Assembly (NCBI GenBank): GCA_025935615.1
Contig: JAICUY010000015.1
Coordinates: 1-32,628, forward strand
Length of the DNA: 32,628 bases
Direction: 5' to 3'
DNA from: Steroidobacteraceae bacterium
Lineage (GTDB): Bacteria > Chloroflexota > Limnocylindria > QHBO01
The first letter of the stretch is position 1. Every line of letters begins with the position of its first letter. The translations under genes and the position numbers were made by a program. Below the pieces are notes generated by a model. The model was given only the letters and a program-made list of their open reading frames with translations. It was not told the DNA's origin and searched no databases. This document shows positions 1-6,830 of the stretch, piece by piece.

Positions 1-561
1 ATGGCCATCGCCAACGAGCGCTGGTTCGGGACGCTGCCGGCGATCCTGGCCACGCCGGCCAACCGCGTCGCGCTGTTCGCCGGCCGGTTCCTGCCGTTCC
101 TGGCGAACGCGCTGTTCGTATCGGTCTATGCCTTCGTGGTCGGCGTCGTCTTCCTCGGCGTGCGAATCGACCTGGGCTCGCTGGGCGTCGTGGCGCTGGC
201 GCTGATCGTCACCGTTTTCAGCTGCACCTCGATCGGCGCGCTGCAGGGCTCGATCTCGCTGCGACTGCGCGACGGCCTGTTCGGCGCGAACCTGCTGATG
301 ATGGCCTTCCTGCTGTTCTGCGGCGTCAACATCCCGGTTTCCGAGCTGCCCGGCTGGATGCAGGCCATCAGCCAGGTCCTGCCCTTCACCCATGGCCTGG
401 AAGCGGTTCGCCAGGCGGCCGATGGTGCCGGGCTGGGGCAGGTCGGCGGGTTGATCGCCGTCGAGTTCGGAATCGGGGTGGCGTACGCGGTCGTCGCCTT
501 CTTCCTGTTCAGCTTCCTGGAGCGCAGCTCGCGCGCCAACGCCACCCTCGACGTGCGTTAG
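1..561 (+). CDS. ABC-2 type transporter permease, C-terminal part (5' end outside window)
   Basis: Membrane subunit of an ABC exporter of the ABC-2 (DrrB/NodJ-like) class. The visible 186 residues start inside the family's cytoplasmic coupling segment (ERWFGTLPAILATPANR, residues 6-22; family pattern E-R-x-x-G-T-L-x-x-L-x-x-x-P). About four hydrophobic helices follow, around residues 33-55, 60-80, 95-112 and 150-173. The family is usually about 250-280 aa with helices before this segment, so the ATG at position 1 is most likely internal and the gene begins upstream. The ATPase partner would be expected upstream. The stop codon TAG is also the first three bases of the tandem repeat array that follows. 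Substrate cannot be told. Confidence 0.8.
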   Translation: MAIANERWFGTLPAILATPANRVALFAGRFLPFLANALFVSVYAFVVGVVFLGVRIDLGSLGVVALALIVTVFSCTSIGALQGSISLRLRDGLFGANLLMMAFLLFCGVNIPVSELPGWMQAISQVLPFTHGLEAVRQAADGAGLGQVGGLIAVEFGIGVAYAVVAFFLFSFLERSSRANATLDVR

Positions 562-860
562 CGACTGCCGGCGCGGTCGGTATCCGGGCCGGGGCGGTCC
601 CGACCGCAGGCTTGGACCGATTCGGAGCGATAGCGACTGCCGGTGCAGTCGGTAACCGGCCGCGACCGCCGCCTGGACCCGATTCCGATCGGTAGTGACT
701 GCCGGCCCAGTCGGTAACCCCGCGGGGAAGGTCACGACCGCAGCTCGCACCCGATTCCGCTCGATAGCGACTGCCGGCGCAGTCGGTAACCGGCTGGGAC
801 CACCGCGACCGCCCAGCCTGGACCCAATTCCGAGCGGTAGCGACTGCGGAGGCAGCCGTA
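559..860 (+). repeat. Tandem array of five hairpin-bearing repeats, unit 62-73 bp
   Basis: Units begin at 559, 631, 693, 765 and 838 (spacings 72, 62, 72, 73). Each opens with TAGYGACTGC. Units 2 and 4 fold into a perfect 7-bp stem with a tetraloop (CGACTGC-CGGY-GCAGTCG) followed by GTAACC. Unit 1 keeps the stem with a T-G wobble. Units 3 and 5 each carry one mismatch (unit 3 also has a T-G wobble). The 3' part of units 1-4 is also conserved: (G)GACCCGATTCCG-like, then CTCGA/ATCGG. Unit 5 is degenerate and runs into the 3' end of the convergent gene that ends at 894. This fills the whole 562-893 intergenic stretch; no gene is seen in it. The array could act as RNA hairpins ending the ABC transcript, or be a REP-like element. 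Confidence 0.85.
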
Positions 861-893
861 ACCCTCGGGCGCCGGCGCCCACGGCGCGCGCGA

Positions 894-1541
894 TTACCTG
901 GTGAAGTATCGGCCCGTCGTGGCCAGCGCCCAGATCACGAACGCGTAGGCCACGAGGACAATGATCCCGAAGATAGGCCCCGACGCCATGTCGGGGTCGC
1001 GACTCGGAATCAGCGCCAGGACGCCGATCAGACCGCCGATCACCGATAGCACGATGGCCAGGATTCGGGCCCAGCCCTTGGCAGAGAAGATGTTGATGCC
1101 GCTGAGAACTTCCAGGATGCCGAAGGCGATCATCACGCCACCGAAGACGACCAACACGCCGGCAAGCGCGCCGCGCGTTGCGCCGGCGATGTCCAGGCCG
1201 GGAAGCTGCGTCCCGCTGCCAATCAGCGACGCGCCGAGCAGGAAAAAGAGCCCAAGGATCGCGGCCAGCACACCCAGCACGATCAGCACGATGGCCGCAG
1301 CCGTCACCGTTCCCGGTCGAGCGGGGGCCGGCGGCGCACCCCATCCAGCCTGACCGTACGGCTGCGGGAAGCCGGACTGAGAGCCGGACTGGGAGCCGGG
1401 CTGGAAGCCGGACTGGGAGCCGGGCGGCTGGTACCCCGGAGGCATGTAGCCGGGCTGATCAGGTGAGGCCGGCGCGTCCGCGCGCCGATCCGCATCGGGC
1501 TCGTCCGGTCGGTCGGTGGGTGGCAGCGGCGGCTGGGTCAT
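894..1541 (-). CDS. Proline-rich N-terminus, four-helix membrane protein of unknown function
   Basis: 215 aa. Residues 1-75 are a soluble, low-complexity tail rich in P, G, Q and S, with short repeats of the SQSGFQPG type. Such tails are common in high-GC Gram-positive and Chloroflexota membrane proteins. Then come four hydrophobic helices (about 80-105, 122-147, 157-178 and 187-207) with a short RDPDMASG loop before the last. The layout resembles small DUF4064-like membrane proteins, but I do not recognise a specific family. The ATG is preceded by GGAGGGA on the minus strand, 7 bases before the start, which supports this start. The gene converges on the hairpin array at its 3' end and is divergent from the nuclease gene. 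Confidence 0.65.
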   Translation of the reverse strand: MTQPPLPPTDRPDEPDADRRADAPASPDQPGYMPPGYQPPGSQSGFQPGSQSGSQSGFPQPYGQAGWGAPPAPARPGTVTAAAIVLIVLGVLAAILGLFFLLGASLIGSGTQLPGLDIAGATRGALAGVLVVFGGVMIAFGILEVLSGINIFSAKGWARILAIVLSVIGGLIGVLALIPSRDPDMASGPIFGIIVLVAYAFVIWALATTGRYFTR

Positions 1542-1583
1542 CGGTCCATCCCTCCAGTGCGACGGCCGGGCGCCGTCGGACAG

Positions 1584-1625
1584 AGTCTAGGCCAGCAGTC
1601 CAAGGTCAGGTGCGTTCACGCACCT
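1584..1625. promoter_or_regulatory. Divergent promoter region with a 7-bp-stem palindrome
   Basis: The spacer 1542-1732 separates two divergent genes. A minus-strand -10 candidate TAGACT lies at 1589-1584. A perfect inverted repeat AGGTGCG-TTCA-CGCACCT lies at 1608-1625, beside the expected -35 position of that promoter, which makes an operator more likely than a terminator. A plus-strand -10 candidate TAAGGT (1667-1672) would serve the nuclease gene, whose Shine-Dalgarno AGGAG is at 1715-1719. Confidence 0.4.
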
Positions 1626-1732
1626 TTCGGTACCGATTTCGCGTGCACGCACAAAGTTGCCGACGCTAAGGTAGGCAGCCCAAATCCGGCCACGCCCGCC
1701 GGCTCGCCCACCCCAGGAGCCTCCACAGACCG

Positions 1733-4700
1733 ATGCATTCGCCCGCCCTTCCCCATCGCTTGCTCGTTGCCTTCGTGAGCCTCAGCCTCGTGCTCGGATT
1801 CGGCTGGTCGCCGCGCCCCGCCCAGGCGGCGACCGGCGATCCAGTCCTGCTGAACGAGATCCTGGCCTCGACCACCGGGGCCGACGTCGAGTTCGTCGAG
1901 CTGTATGGGACGCCGGGGACCAGCCTCGGCAACCTGAGCCTGATCGTGGTCGAGGGCGACGCGGTCACGACCCAGGGCCTCGTCACGTTCCGCCTCGATC
2001 TCGCCGGACAGGTCATCGGCGGCAACAACTTCTTCCTGGCCGGGACCACGAGCGGCCTGCAGGACTTCTACGACGTCACGCCGAACGTCGACTTCACGAC
2101 GGGGGCGCTGCAGAACGGCACCGAAACCTTTGCGCTGGTCACGACCGCATCGGCGCCGGCTCTCGGCGACCAGCTGAGCGGCAGCGAGGTGGTCAAGGAT
2201 TCGCTCGCCATGACCGATGGCGGCACAGGCGACACGACCTATCTCGGCGCGCCGGTCTTCGGGCCGGACGGCACCTTCTTCCCGGCCGGCGCGCACCGCC
2301 TGGCCGACGGCGTCGATACCGATACGGCTGGCGACTGGGCGCTCGCCGACTTCAGCCTGGCCTCGACCACCAACCCGAACACGCCGACGACGGGCACCGC
2401 GCTCGACAACCAGCCGGTGGTCGCGGACTGCGGCGATGACCTGCAACTGGTCCAGGGCGACGCCGGCAGCACGTCGGTGAGCGCGACCGATGCCGACGGC
2501 ACCGTCTCCGCCATCGAGATCAGCGACGTGTCGCCCGCCACCGACGCCATCACGCTGACCGACCTCGCCGCAGCCACTGAACCCGGCGGCACGGCGACGG
2601 CCACGGTCAGCGTCGACGGCGCCATCGAGCCGGGCAGCTACGAGGTGACCGTCAGCGCGACCAACACCGACGCGGAGCCGCAGACCGATTCGTGCGTGCT
2701 GTCCGTCGACGTCCTGGCGGTCACGACCATCGGCGCGGTGCAGGGCGCGGTCGCCGACCAGGACGACCCGACCACGCATGCCTCACCGCTCGAGGGTGAC
2801 ACCGTGGTCGTTCGCGGCGTGATCAGCGAGATCGCGCTCGCCCGCACCAGCCGCGGCGCCGACAACTGGACCTTCTACCTGCAGAACACGCTGTCGACCG
2901 ATGACAACGATCCGCTCAGCTCGGACGGCGTGCCGATCTTCAACAACACCTTCCGCACCATCCGCTTCTCGGACGGCAGCACGCCGCAGTACCGCCCCCA
3001 GGTCGGCGACGAGGTCGTCGTTCGCGCCCGGGTCAGCGAGTTCCACAACCTGACCGAGCTCGGCAGCCCGTTCATCGAACGAGTGGTGCGACACGGCGTG
3101 GACCTCGGCGACGAGCTCGCATCGGTCGAGGCGAATCCATCGCACGACCTGCACGCGGCGCAGCTGTTCTGGGAGCGCCATGAGGGAATGCTCCTCACCG
3201 TTCCGGCGGGATCGCTGGTGACCGCGCCGCGCGACGTCTTCGCCAGCACCGCCGATGGCGAGGTGTGGGTGATCCGCGGCGACGACGACCTGGCCCAGCG
3301 CGACGATCCGTACGCCCAGCGCGTCTTCCGCGACTTTCACCCGCTCGACGATGTCCCTGACCAGGTCTTCGACAACGAGAACGGCGAGCGGATCCTGCTC
3401 ACCAGCCACGGCCTCAAGGGAGCGACCGGCGACAACACGACCCTGATCGCGCCGGCACGCACCTTCGACTCGGTCGGCAACGCCCTGACCGGTGCGGTCA
3501 ACTACTCGTTCGACAAGTACGGCATCGAGATCACCGAGCAGCCGGCACTGACGCATGGCGTCGATCCGGCCGACAACGCGCCCCCCCAGCCGGCGGTCAC
3601 GGGCGAGGAGTTCGCCACCAGCGACTACAACGTCGAGAACCTGTACGACTACCGCGACGACCCCAACGACGGCTGCGACTTCCCCGACGACACGGGTTGT
3701 GACGGCGTCAGTCCTCCGTTCGACTACGTCCCCGCGTCGGAAGCCGACTACCAGCATCACCTGTCCGACCTGGCCACCCAGATCGCCGGACCGATGCACG
3801 CGCCGGACATCCTCATGATCCAGGAGGCCGAGGACCAGGACATCTGCACCGTCGTCGATGATGCACTCGCCTGCGGCGAGGCCGACAACGCCGACGGCCG
3901 GCCCGACACGCTGCAGGAGCTGGCCCTGACCATCGCCGATGCGGGCGGACCGACCTACCTGACCGCCTACGACCGCGATGGCGCCGATGACCGCGGCATC
4001 GTGTCCGCCTTCATGTACCGCGCCGATTCGGTCGAGCTGCTGCCCGCTTCGGCCGACGATCCGGTGCTCGGCTCCTCGCCGACGGTCGAGTATCGCGGCG
4101 ACGCCCTCGCCTACAACGCCCAAGTGTCGAATCCGAAGGCGCTCAACGCCGATCTGCCGAGCGACGTCGACACGTCGACCGGCGTCGACGGCTCGAACGT
4201 CTACACCCGCGCGCCTCAGGTCGGCCACTTCCGGGTGTGGCGCGACGGCATCGGTCAATCGGTCTTCACCGATCTGTATGCCATCAGCAACCACTTCTCG
4301 TCCGGGCCTGATACGCGCGTCGGCCAGCGCACCGAGCAGGCTGCCTACAACGCCGCCATCGTGGCGGCCCTGCAGCAGGCCGATCCGACGGTCCGGGTGG
4401 TGAGCGCCGGCGACTTCAACGTCTTCCCGCGCCCCGACGACCCGTTCCAGGACGCGCCGACCGACCAGCTCGGACCGATGTACGAGGCGGGGCTGCACAA
4501 CCTGTTCGACGTGCTGGTCGATGAGGTCCCATCAAGCGCCTACAGCTATACCTTCGAGGGCCAGGCACAGACGCTCGACATGCAGTGGGCCACGTCGGCG
4601 CAGTTCGACGACCTGGTGCAGATCCGTGCCGCTCACCTCAATGCCGACTACGCGGCCGACTTCGACGGTGACCCCGCACGCGGTGCCTCGGACCACGACC

Positions 4701-4978
4701 CGCAGGTTACGCGCTGGAACACCGACGTCACGCTGGATCGGCTGCGTGCCCTCGTCGACCACGACGTTGCCCAGGGCACGGTCAGCGCAGCGAAGGCACC
4801 GCTGCTCTACGACCGGCTGGACCGTGCGGCCCGCTTCCTGGCAGCCGGGCAGCTGGGGGCGTACCGCTCGCAGCTGGTGGCGTTCGGCGACCAGGCGCAG
4901 GACCTGGTGCCGCGTTGGGCCAGCGCCGCGGCCGCATCGGCACTCGAGGCAGAGGCGGACCGGCTGGCGAGCCTGTGA
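1733..4978 (+). CDS. Secreted ExeM/NucH-like extracellular nuclease with lamin-tail domain
   Basis: 1081 aa. Probable extracellular DNase/RNase or phosphodiesterase that degrades nucleic acid outside the cell. Domains in order: signal peptide (about 1-32, ending PAQA-A); lamin-tail-like domain (about 35-160, opening VLLNEILAS, with VEFVELYG); an Ig/cadherin-like stretch (about 225-325); an OB-fold segment typical of ExeM/NucH (about 335-620); then an endonuclease/exonuclease/phosphatase domain (about 627-1000). Its catalytic signatures are visible: YNVENLY (near 632), IQEAED (metal-binding Glu near 697), AGDFNVF (near 893) and SDHDPQ (near 985). A helical tail of about 80 residues follows. 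There is no LPxTG or C-terminal membrane anchor, so it is probably released. The ATG lies 13 nt after AGGAG. It stands alone, with no operon partners. Confidence 0.85.
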   Translation: MHSPALPHRLLVAFVSLSLVLGFGWSPRPAQAATGDPVLLNEILASTTGADVEFVELYGTPGTSLGNLSLIVVEGDAVTTQGLVTFRLDLAGQVIGGNNFFLAGTTSGLQDFYDVTPNVDFTTGALQNGTETFALVTTASAPALGDQLSGSEVVKDSLAMTDGGTGDTTYLGAPVFGPDGTFFPAGAHRLADGVDTDTAGDWALADFSLASTTNPNTPTTGTALDNQPVVADCGDDLQLVQGDAGSTSVSATDADGTVSAIEISDVSPATDAITLTDLAAATEPGGTATATVSVDGAIEPGSYEVTVSATNTDAEPQTDSCVLSVDVLAVTTIGAVQGAVADQDDPTTHASPLEGDTVVVRGVISEIALARTSRGADNWTFYLQNTLSTDDNDPLSSDGVPIFNNTFRTIRFSDGSTPQYRPQVGDEVVVRARVSEFHNLTELGSPFIERVVRHGVDLGDELASVEANPSHDLHAAQLFWERHEGMLLTVPAGSLVTAPRDVFASTADGEVWVIRGDDDLAQRDDPYAQRVFRDFHPLDDVPDQVFDNENGERILLTSHGLKGATGDNTTLIAPARTFDSVGNALTGAVNYSFDKYGIEITEQPALTHGVDPADNAPPQPAVTGEEFATSDYNVENLYDYRDDPNDGCDFPDDTGCDGVSPPFDYVPASEADYQHHLSDLATQIAGPMHAPDILMIQEAEDQDICTVVDDALACGEADNADGRPDTLQELALTIADAGGPTYLTAYDRDGADDRGIVSAFMYRADSVELLPASADDPVLGSSPTVEYRGDALAYNAQVSNPKALNADLPSDVDTSTGVDGSNVYTRAPQVGHFRVWRDGIGQSVFTDLYAISNHFSSGPDTRVGQRTEQAAYNAAIVAALQQADPTVRVVSAGDFNVFPRPDDPFQDAPTDQLGPMYEAGLHNLFDVLVDEVPSSAYSYTFEGQAQTLDMQWATSAQFDDLVQIRAAHLNADYAADFDGDPARGASDHDPQVTRWNTDVTLDRLRALVDHDVAQGTVSAAKAPLLYDRLDRAARFLAAGQLGAYRSQLVAFGDQAQDLVPRWASAAAASALEAEADRLASL

Positions 4979-5154
4979 GGGCTCCCCGCACGGCGATTCT
5001 CAGGTGAACGCAAGCCGGCGTAGGACGCTCGTCAGGTCGGCCGCCATTCCTGTGTGAAATGGGGCTAGCTTCCGCTCCCCAACATCGGCTGCCACGATGC
5101 CGGAGCGGTGGCATTCGAGAGGCGGGCGGTGTCGCTGCCGTCCGCCGCCGCGGT

Positions 5155-5439
5155 CTACACTTCGACGGGCCGCCGACAATCACGACCCGCTGTCCGGCCT
5201 GCGCCACGCCGACGGCCGATGCATCGCGAGCCGCCGAGGAGCGGATGTTCAGGCCGTCGACCAGCACCTGGGCAACGCTGCCGGGCCGGCAGCGGCCGTG
5301 CGGTCGCGGAAGGACCGGGCGTCGGAGAAGGCGTGGCGGTCGCACTCGGCGCCGTCGAGGGCGTGGCAGCTGCCGGCGGCGTCGGCTCGGGCGGTAGCGT
5401 GCAGCCGCCTACGAGGATCGCGATCGCGACGCGCCTCAT
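5155..5439 (-). pseudogene. Broken SH3-domain lipoprotein gene (frameshifted)
   Basis: The start codon overlaps the stop of the ureohydrolase gene (ATGA), so it belongs to the same operon. The first frame gives a lipoprotein signal MRRVAIAILVGGC (lipobox VGGC) and a P/T/S-rich linker to about residue 50 (near 5290). It then loses sense and stops at 5155. A different minus-strand frame, from about 5290 to 5175, encodes an obvious bacterial SH3 stretch (VLVDGLNIRSSAARDAS, then RVVIVGG). Joining the two needs one shift near 5285-5300, where the sequence is a G/C run. The SH3 frame also ends without completing the domain, so a second lesion near 5165-5175 is likely. This is either a decayed gene or an assembly error in a GC-rich run. 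An intact protein would be a surface lipoprotein of perhaps 110-150 aa. The remaining 4979-5154 holds no recognisable gene. Confidence 0.65.
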
Positions 5440-6296
5440 GCCCGACGGGCAATGCCGCCGATAAGCAGCGTCACCAGTCGCACGACCACCAGGGCCGAGC
5501 GCTCGTTGACGTCGAGCGAGGGCACCAGCTCGGTGAATGCCGCCCCGGCGATCGGTGTCCGCGACGCGAGCCCGAGCAGCAGGTCCCGCGCGTCGTCGTA
5601 GGTCAAGCCGCCCGGCGACGCCGCGCTGACCCCGGGCACCAGCGACGGATCGAGGCCGTCGAGGTCGAAACTCACGAAGACCGGCGCTTCGACGGGAACC
5701 TGGTCCAGCAGCCAGGCAACGCCGCGGTCGTGGAGCTGGTGCGCGGTGACCAGCAGGTTGCCGGCCCCTCGCGCGTCCGCGACATCCGAAGCGCGGGCGC
5801 TGCCCACGCCGCGCAGCCCGACCTGGACGATGTGACGCACGTGGTCCATCTCCGACGCGCGGCGCATCGGCGACGAGTAGCCCTCGCGCACGCCCTGCAC
5901 CTCGTCGCGGAAGTCGAGATGGGCGTCGACCTGCACTACGCTGAGCGGCGTGTCGAAGGCGCGCAGCACCGGGATCGGCACCGAGTCGTCGCCGCCCAGG
6001 ACGATCGGCACGCCGCCACTGCCGAGCACCGCGCGCACCGCCCGTTCGGCATCCTCCGCTCCCGAAACGTCGCCACAGTCGACGACCCGCAGCGGCCCGG
6101 GAAGCATCGGTCCGTCGAGGTCGAAGTCGTGGTGATCGACGAAGCGCGCCAGGCGCTGGGAGCGCGCGCGAATGGCGGCCGGCGCATCGGCGCAGCCATC
6201 GGTCGACCCCGGATAGGAGACGGCCCGCGGCACACCGAGGATGGCGACCTCACAAGCATCACCGGGAGCTGCCTGCGGCAGGCCGAGGAAGGTCAT
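5436..6296 (-). CDS. Ureohydrolase (arginase/agmatinase family)
   Basis: 286 aa, the usual length for agmatinase-like enzymes, which hydrolyse a guanidino compound to urea (or ammonia) with a binuclear metal centre. Metal-binding motifs: GGDDS at 101-105, DAHLD at 124-128 and SFDLDGLDP at 209-217; the conserved late Glu is in ELVPSLD near 256. Position 104 is Asp where most of the family has a metal-binding His (GGDHS). The substrate loop GYSSPMRRA (139-147) resembles agmatinase-type S-x-x-P-x-R-R-A loops. The reading frame is open for another 127 codons upstream, but that Arg-rich extension is antisense-like. I chose the ATG at 6296 because it overlaps the stop of the Fur-family gene (ATGA) and gives the normal N-terminus. 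Substrate is open: agmatine, guanidinobutyrate or guanidine are candidates. Confidence 0.85.
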   Translation of the reverse strand: MTFLGLPQAAPGDACEVAILGVPRAVSYPGSTDGCADAPAAIRARSQRLARFVDHHDFDLDGPMLPGPLRVVDCGDVSGAEDAERAVRAVLGSGGVPIVLGGDDSVPIPVLRAFDTPLSVVQVDAHLDFRDEVQGVREGYSSPMRRASEMDHVRHIVQVGLRGVGSARASDVADARGAGNLLVTAHQLHDRGVAWLLDQVPVEAPVFVSFDLDGLDPSLVPGVSAASPGGLTYDDARDLLLGLASRTPIAGAAFTELVPSLDVNERSALVVVRLVTLLIGGIARRA

Positions 6297-6754
6297 CGCC
6301 CGCCGGCTCGGGCACAGGCGCCGCAGACGCCGACGACGGTCATGTGCGACAGGTCCACCTCGAAGCCGTCGACCGATGCGAAGGCTGCCACCACCGCCTG
6401 TGCCTGACCTTCCGCGATCTCCCAGCGGCCGCCGCACGCCGAGCAGTACAGGTGGCCGTGCTCGACCGCCGGCTGGACGTGGAACTCCTCCCGGCCGTCG
6501 GCGCCATGGCCGTGGCGGACGAGGCCCAGCTCCTCGAGGACGTCGAGCGTCCGATACACGGTCGACGGCGTGGTGGTCGGGTCCTGGTCTCGGCAGCGCT
6601 CCACGAGCTCCGCGGCGGTGACGTGGCCGCTGGCACCGGACAGCGCCGCGACGACGCTGCGCCGCTGCGGCGTCCATCGCATGCCCCGGCGACGGAAGAG
6701 CTCAGGGAGATCGGACCAGCGAGCGGGAACGGCGGGACGTGGACGGGTCGGCAC
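6293..6754 (-). CDS. Fur-family metal-dependent repressor (Nur/Zur-like)
   Basis: About 153 aa from a GTG start at 6754. A winged helix (TPQRRSVVAALS... TPSTVYRTLDVLEELGLV) is followed by the dimerisation domain with sensor-type residues EEFHV and EHGHLYC. Two structural zinc CxxC pairs follow (CSAC, CGAC). The frame stays open to 6952, but longer forms would run back through the operator. The GTG at 6754 sits exactly 6 nt after a TATACT box on the minus strand, so a leaderless transcript fits. The gene overlaps the ureohydrolase gene by 4 bases and faces a nickel/cobalt-type transporter across a 24-bp palindrome. From the family it is a repressor that binds DNA when loaded with metal; the neighbour makes nickel or cobalt the best guess over zinc, iron or manganese. 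Confidence 0.85.
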   Translation of the reverse strand: MPTRPRPAVPARWSDLPELFRRRGMRWTPQRRSVVAALSGASGHVTAAELVERCRDQDPTTTPSTVYRTLDVLEELGLVRHGHGADGREEFHVQPAVEHGHLYCSACGGRWEIAEGQAQAVVAAFASVDGFEVDLSHMTVVGVCGACARAGGR

Positions 6755-6760
6755 GACCGC

Positions 6761-6766
6761 AGTATA
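6761..6766 (-). promoter_or_regulatory. -10 box TATACT for the Fur-family operon
   Basis: Minus-strand TATACT lies 6 nt before the GTG at 6754, the spacing expected between a -10 box and a leaderless start. There is no good -35 hexamer; the region 17-18 bp upstream is inside the palindromic operator. Confidence 0.6.
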
Positions 6767-6778
6767 CGAGTCATCGGC

Positions 6779-6802
6779 CTTATTGCGCATAGTTGCAATA
6801 AG
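6779..6802. promoter_or_regulatory. Palindromic operator between Fur-family gene and NiCoT-like transporter
   Basis: Perfect 8-bp arms CTTATTGC (6779-6786) and GCAATAAG (6795-6802) are separated by 8 bp. The element overlaps the likely -35 region of both divergent promoters (plus-strand TTGCAA at 6793-6798), so one bound dimer could shut off both sides. The TTGC...GCAA cores recall the Nur box of Streptomyces (tTGCaa-N5-ttGCAA), though the spacing is not identical. Confidence 0.8.
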
Positions 6803-6822
6803 CGCCACAAGGCGAGTAGCAT
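6793..6822 (+). promoter_or_regulatory. Promoter of the NiCoT-like transporter gene
   Basis: TTGCAA (6793-6798), an 18-bp spacer, then TAGCAT (6817-6822), which ends 8 nt before the ATG at 6831. The -35 hexamer is inside the right arm of the operator, consistent with repression by the divergent Fur-family protein. Confidence 0.55.
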
Positions 6823-6830
6823 GCGGCCCG

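Noticed and set aside
559-860. CRISPR array for the repeats after the ABC permease.
   Set aside because: Spacers between the hairpins are themselves conserved, there are only five units and no cas genes.
2783-4498. A 571-codon minus-strand open frame.
   Set aside because: Antisense to the nuclease gene, whose catalytic motifs prove the plus strand.
6297-6677. N-terminal extension of the ureohydrolase by 127 codons.
   Set aside because: It is in another frame of the Fur-family gene and Arg/Pro-rich; the ATGA overlap and normal family length support ATG 6296.
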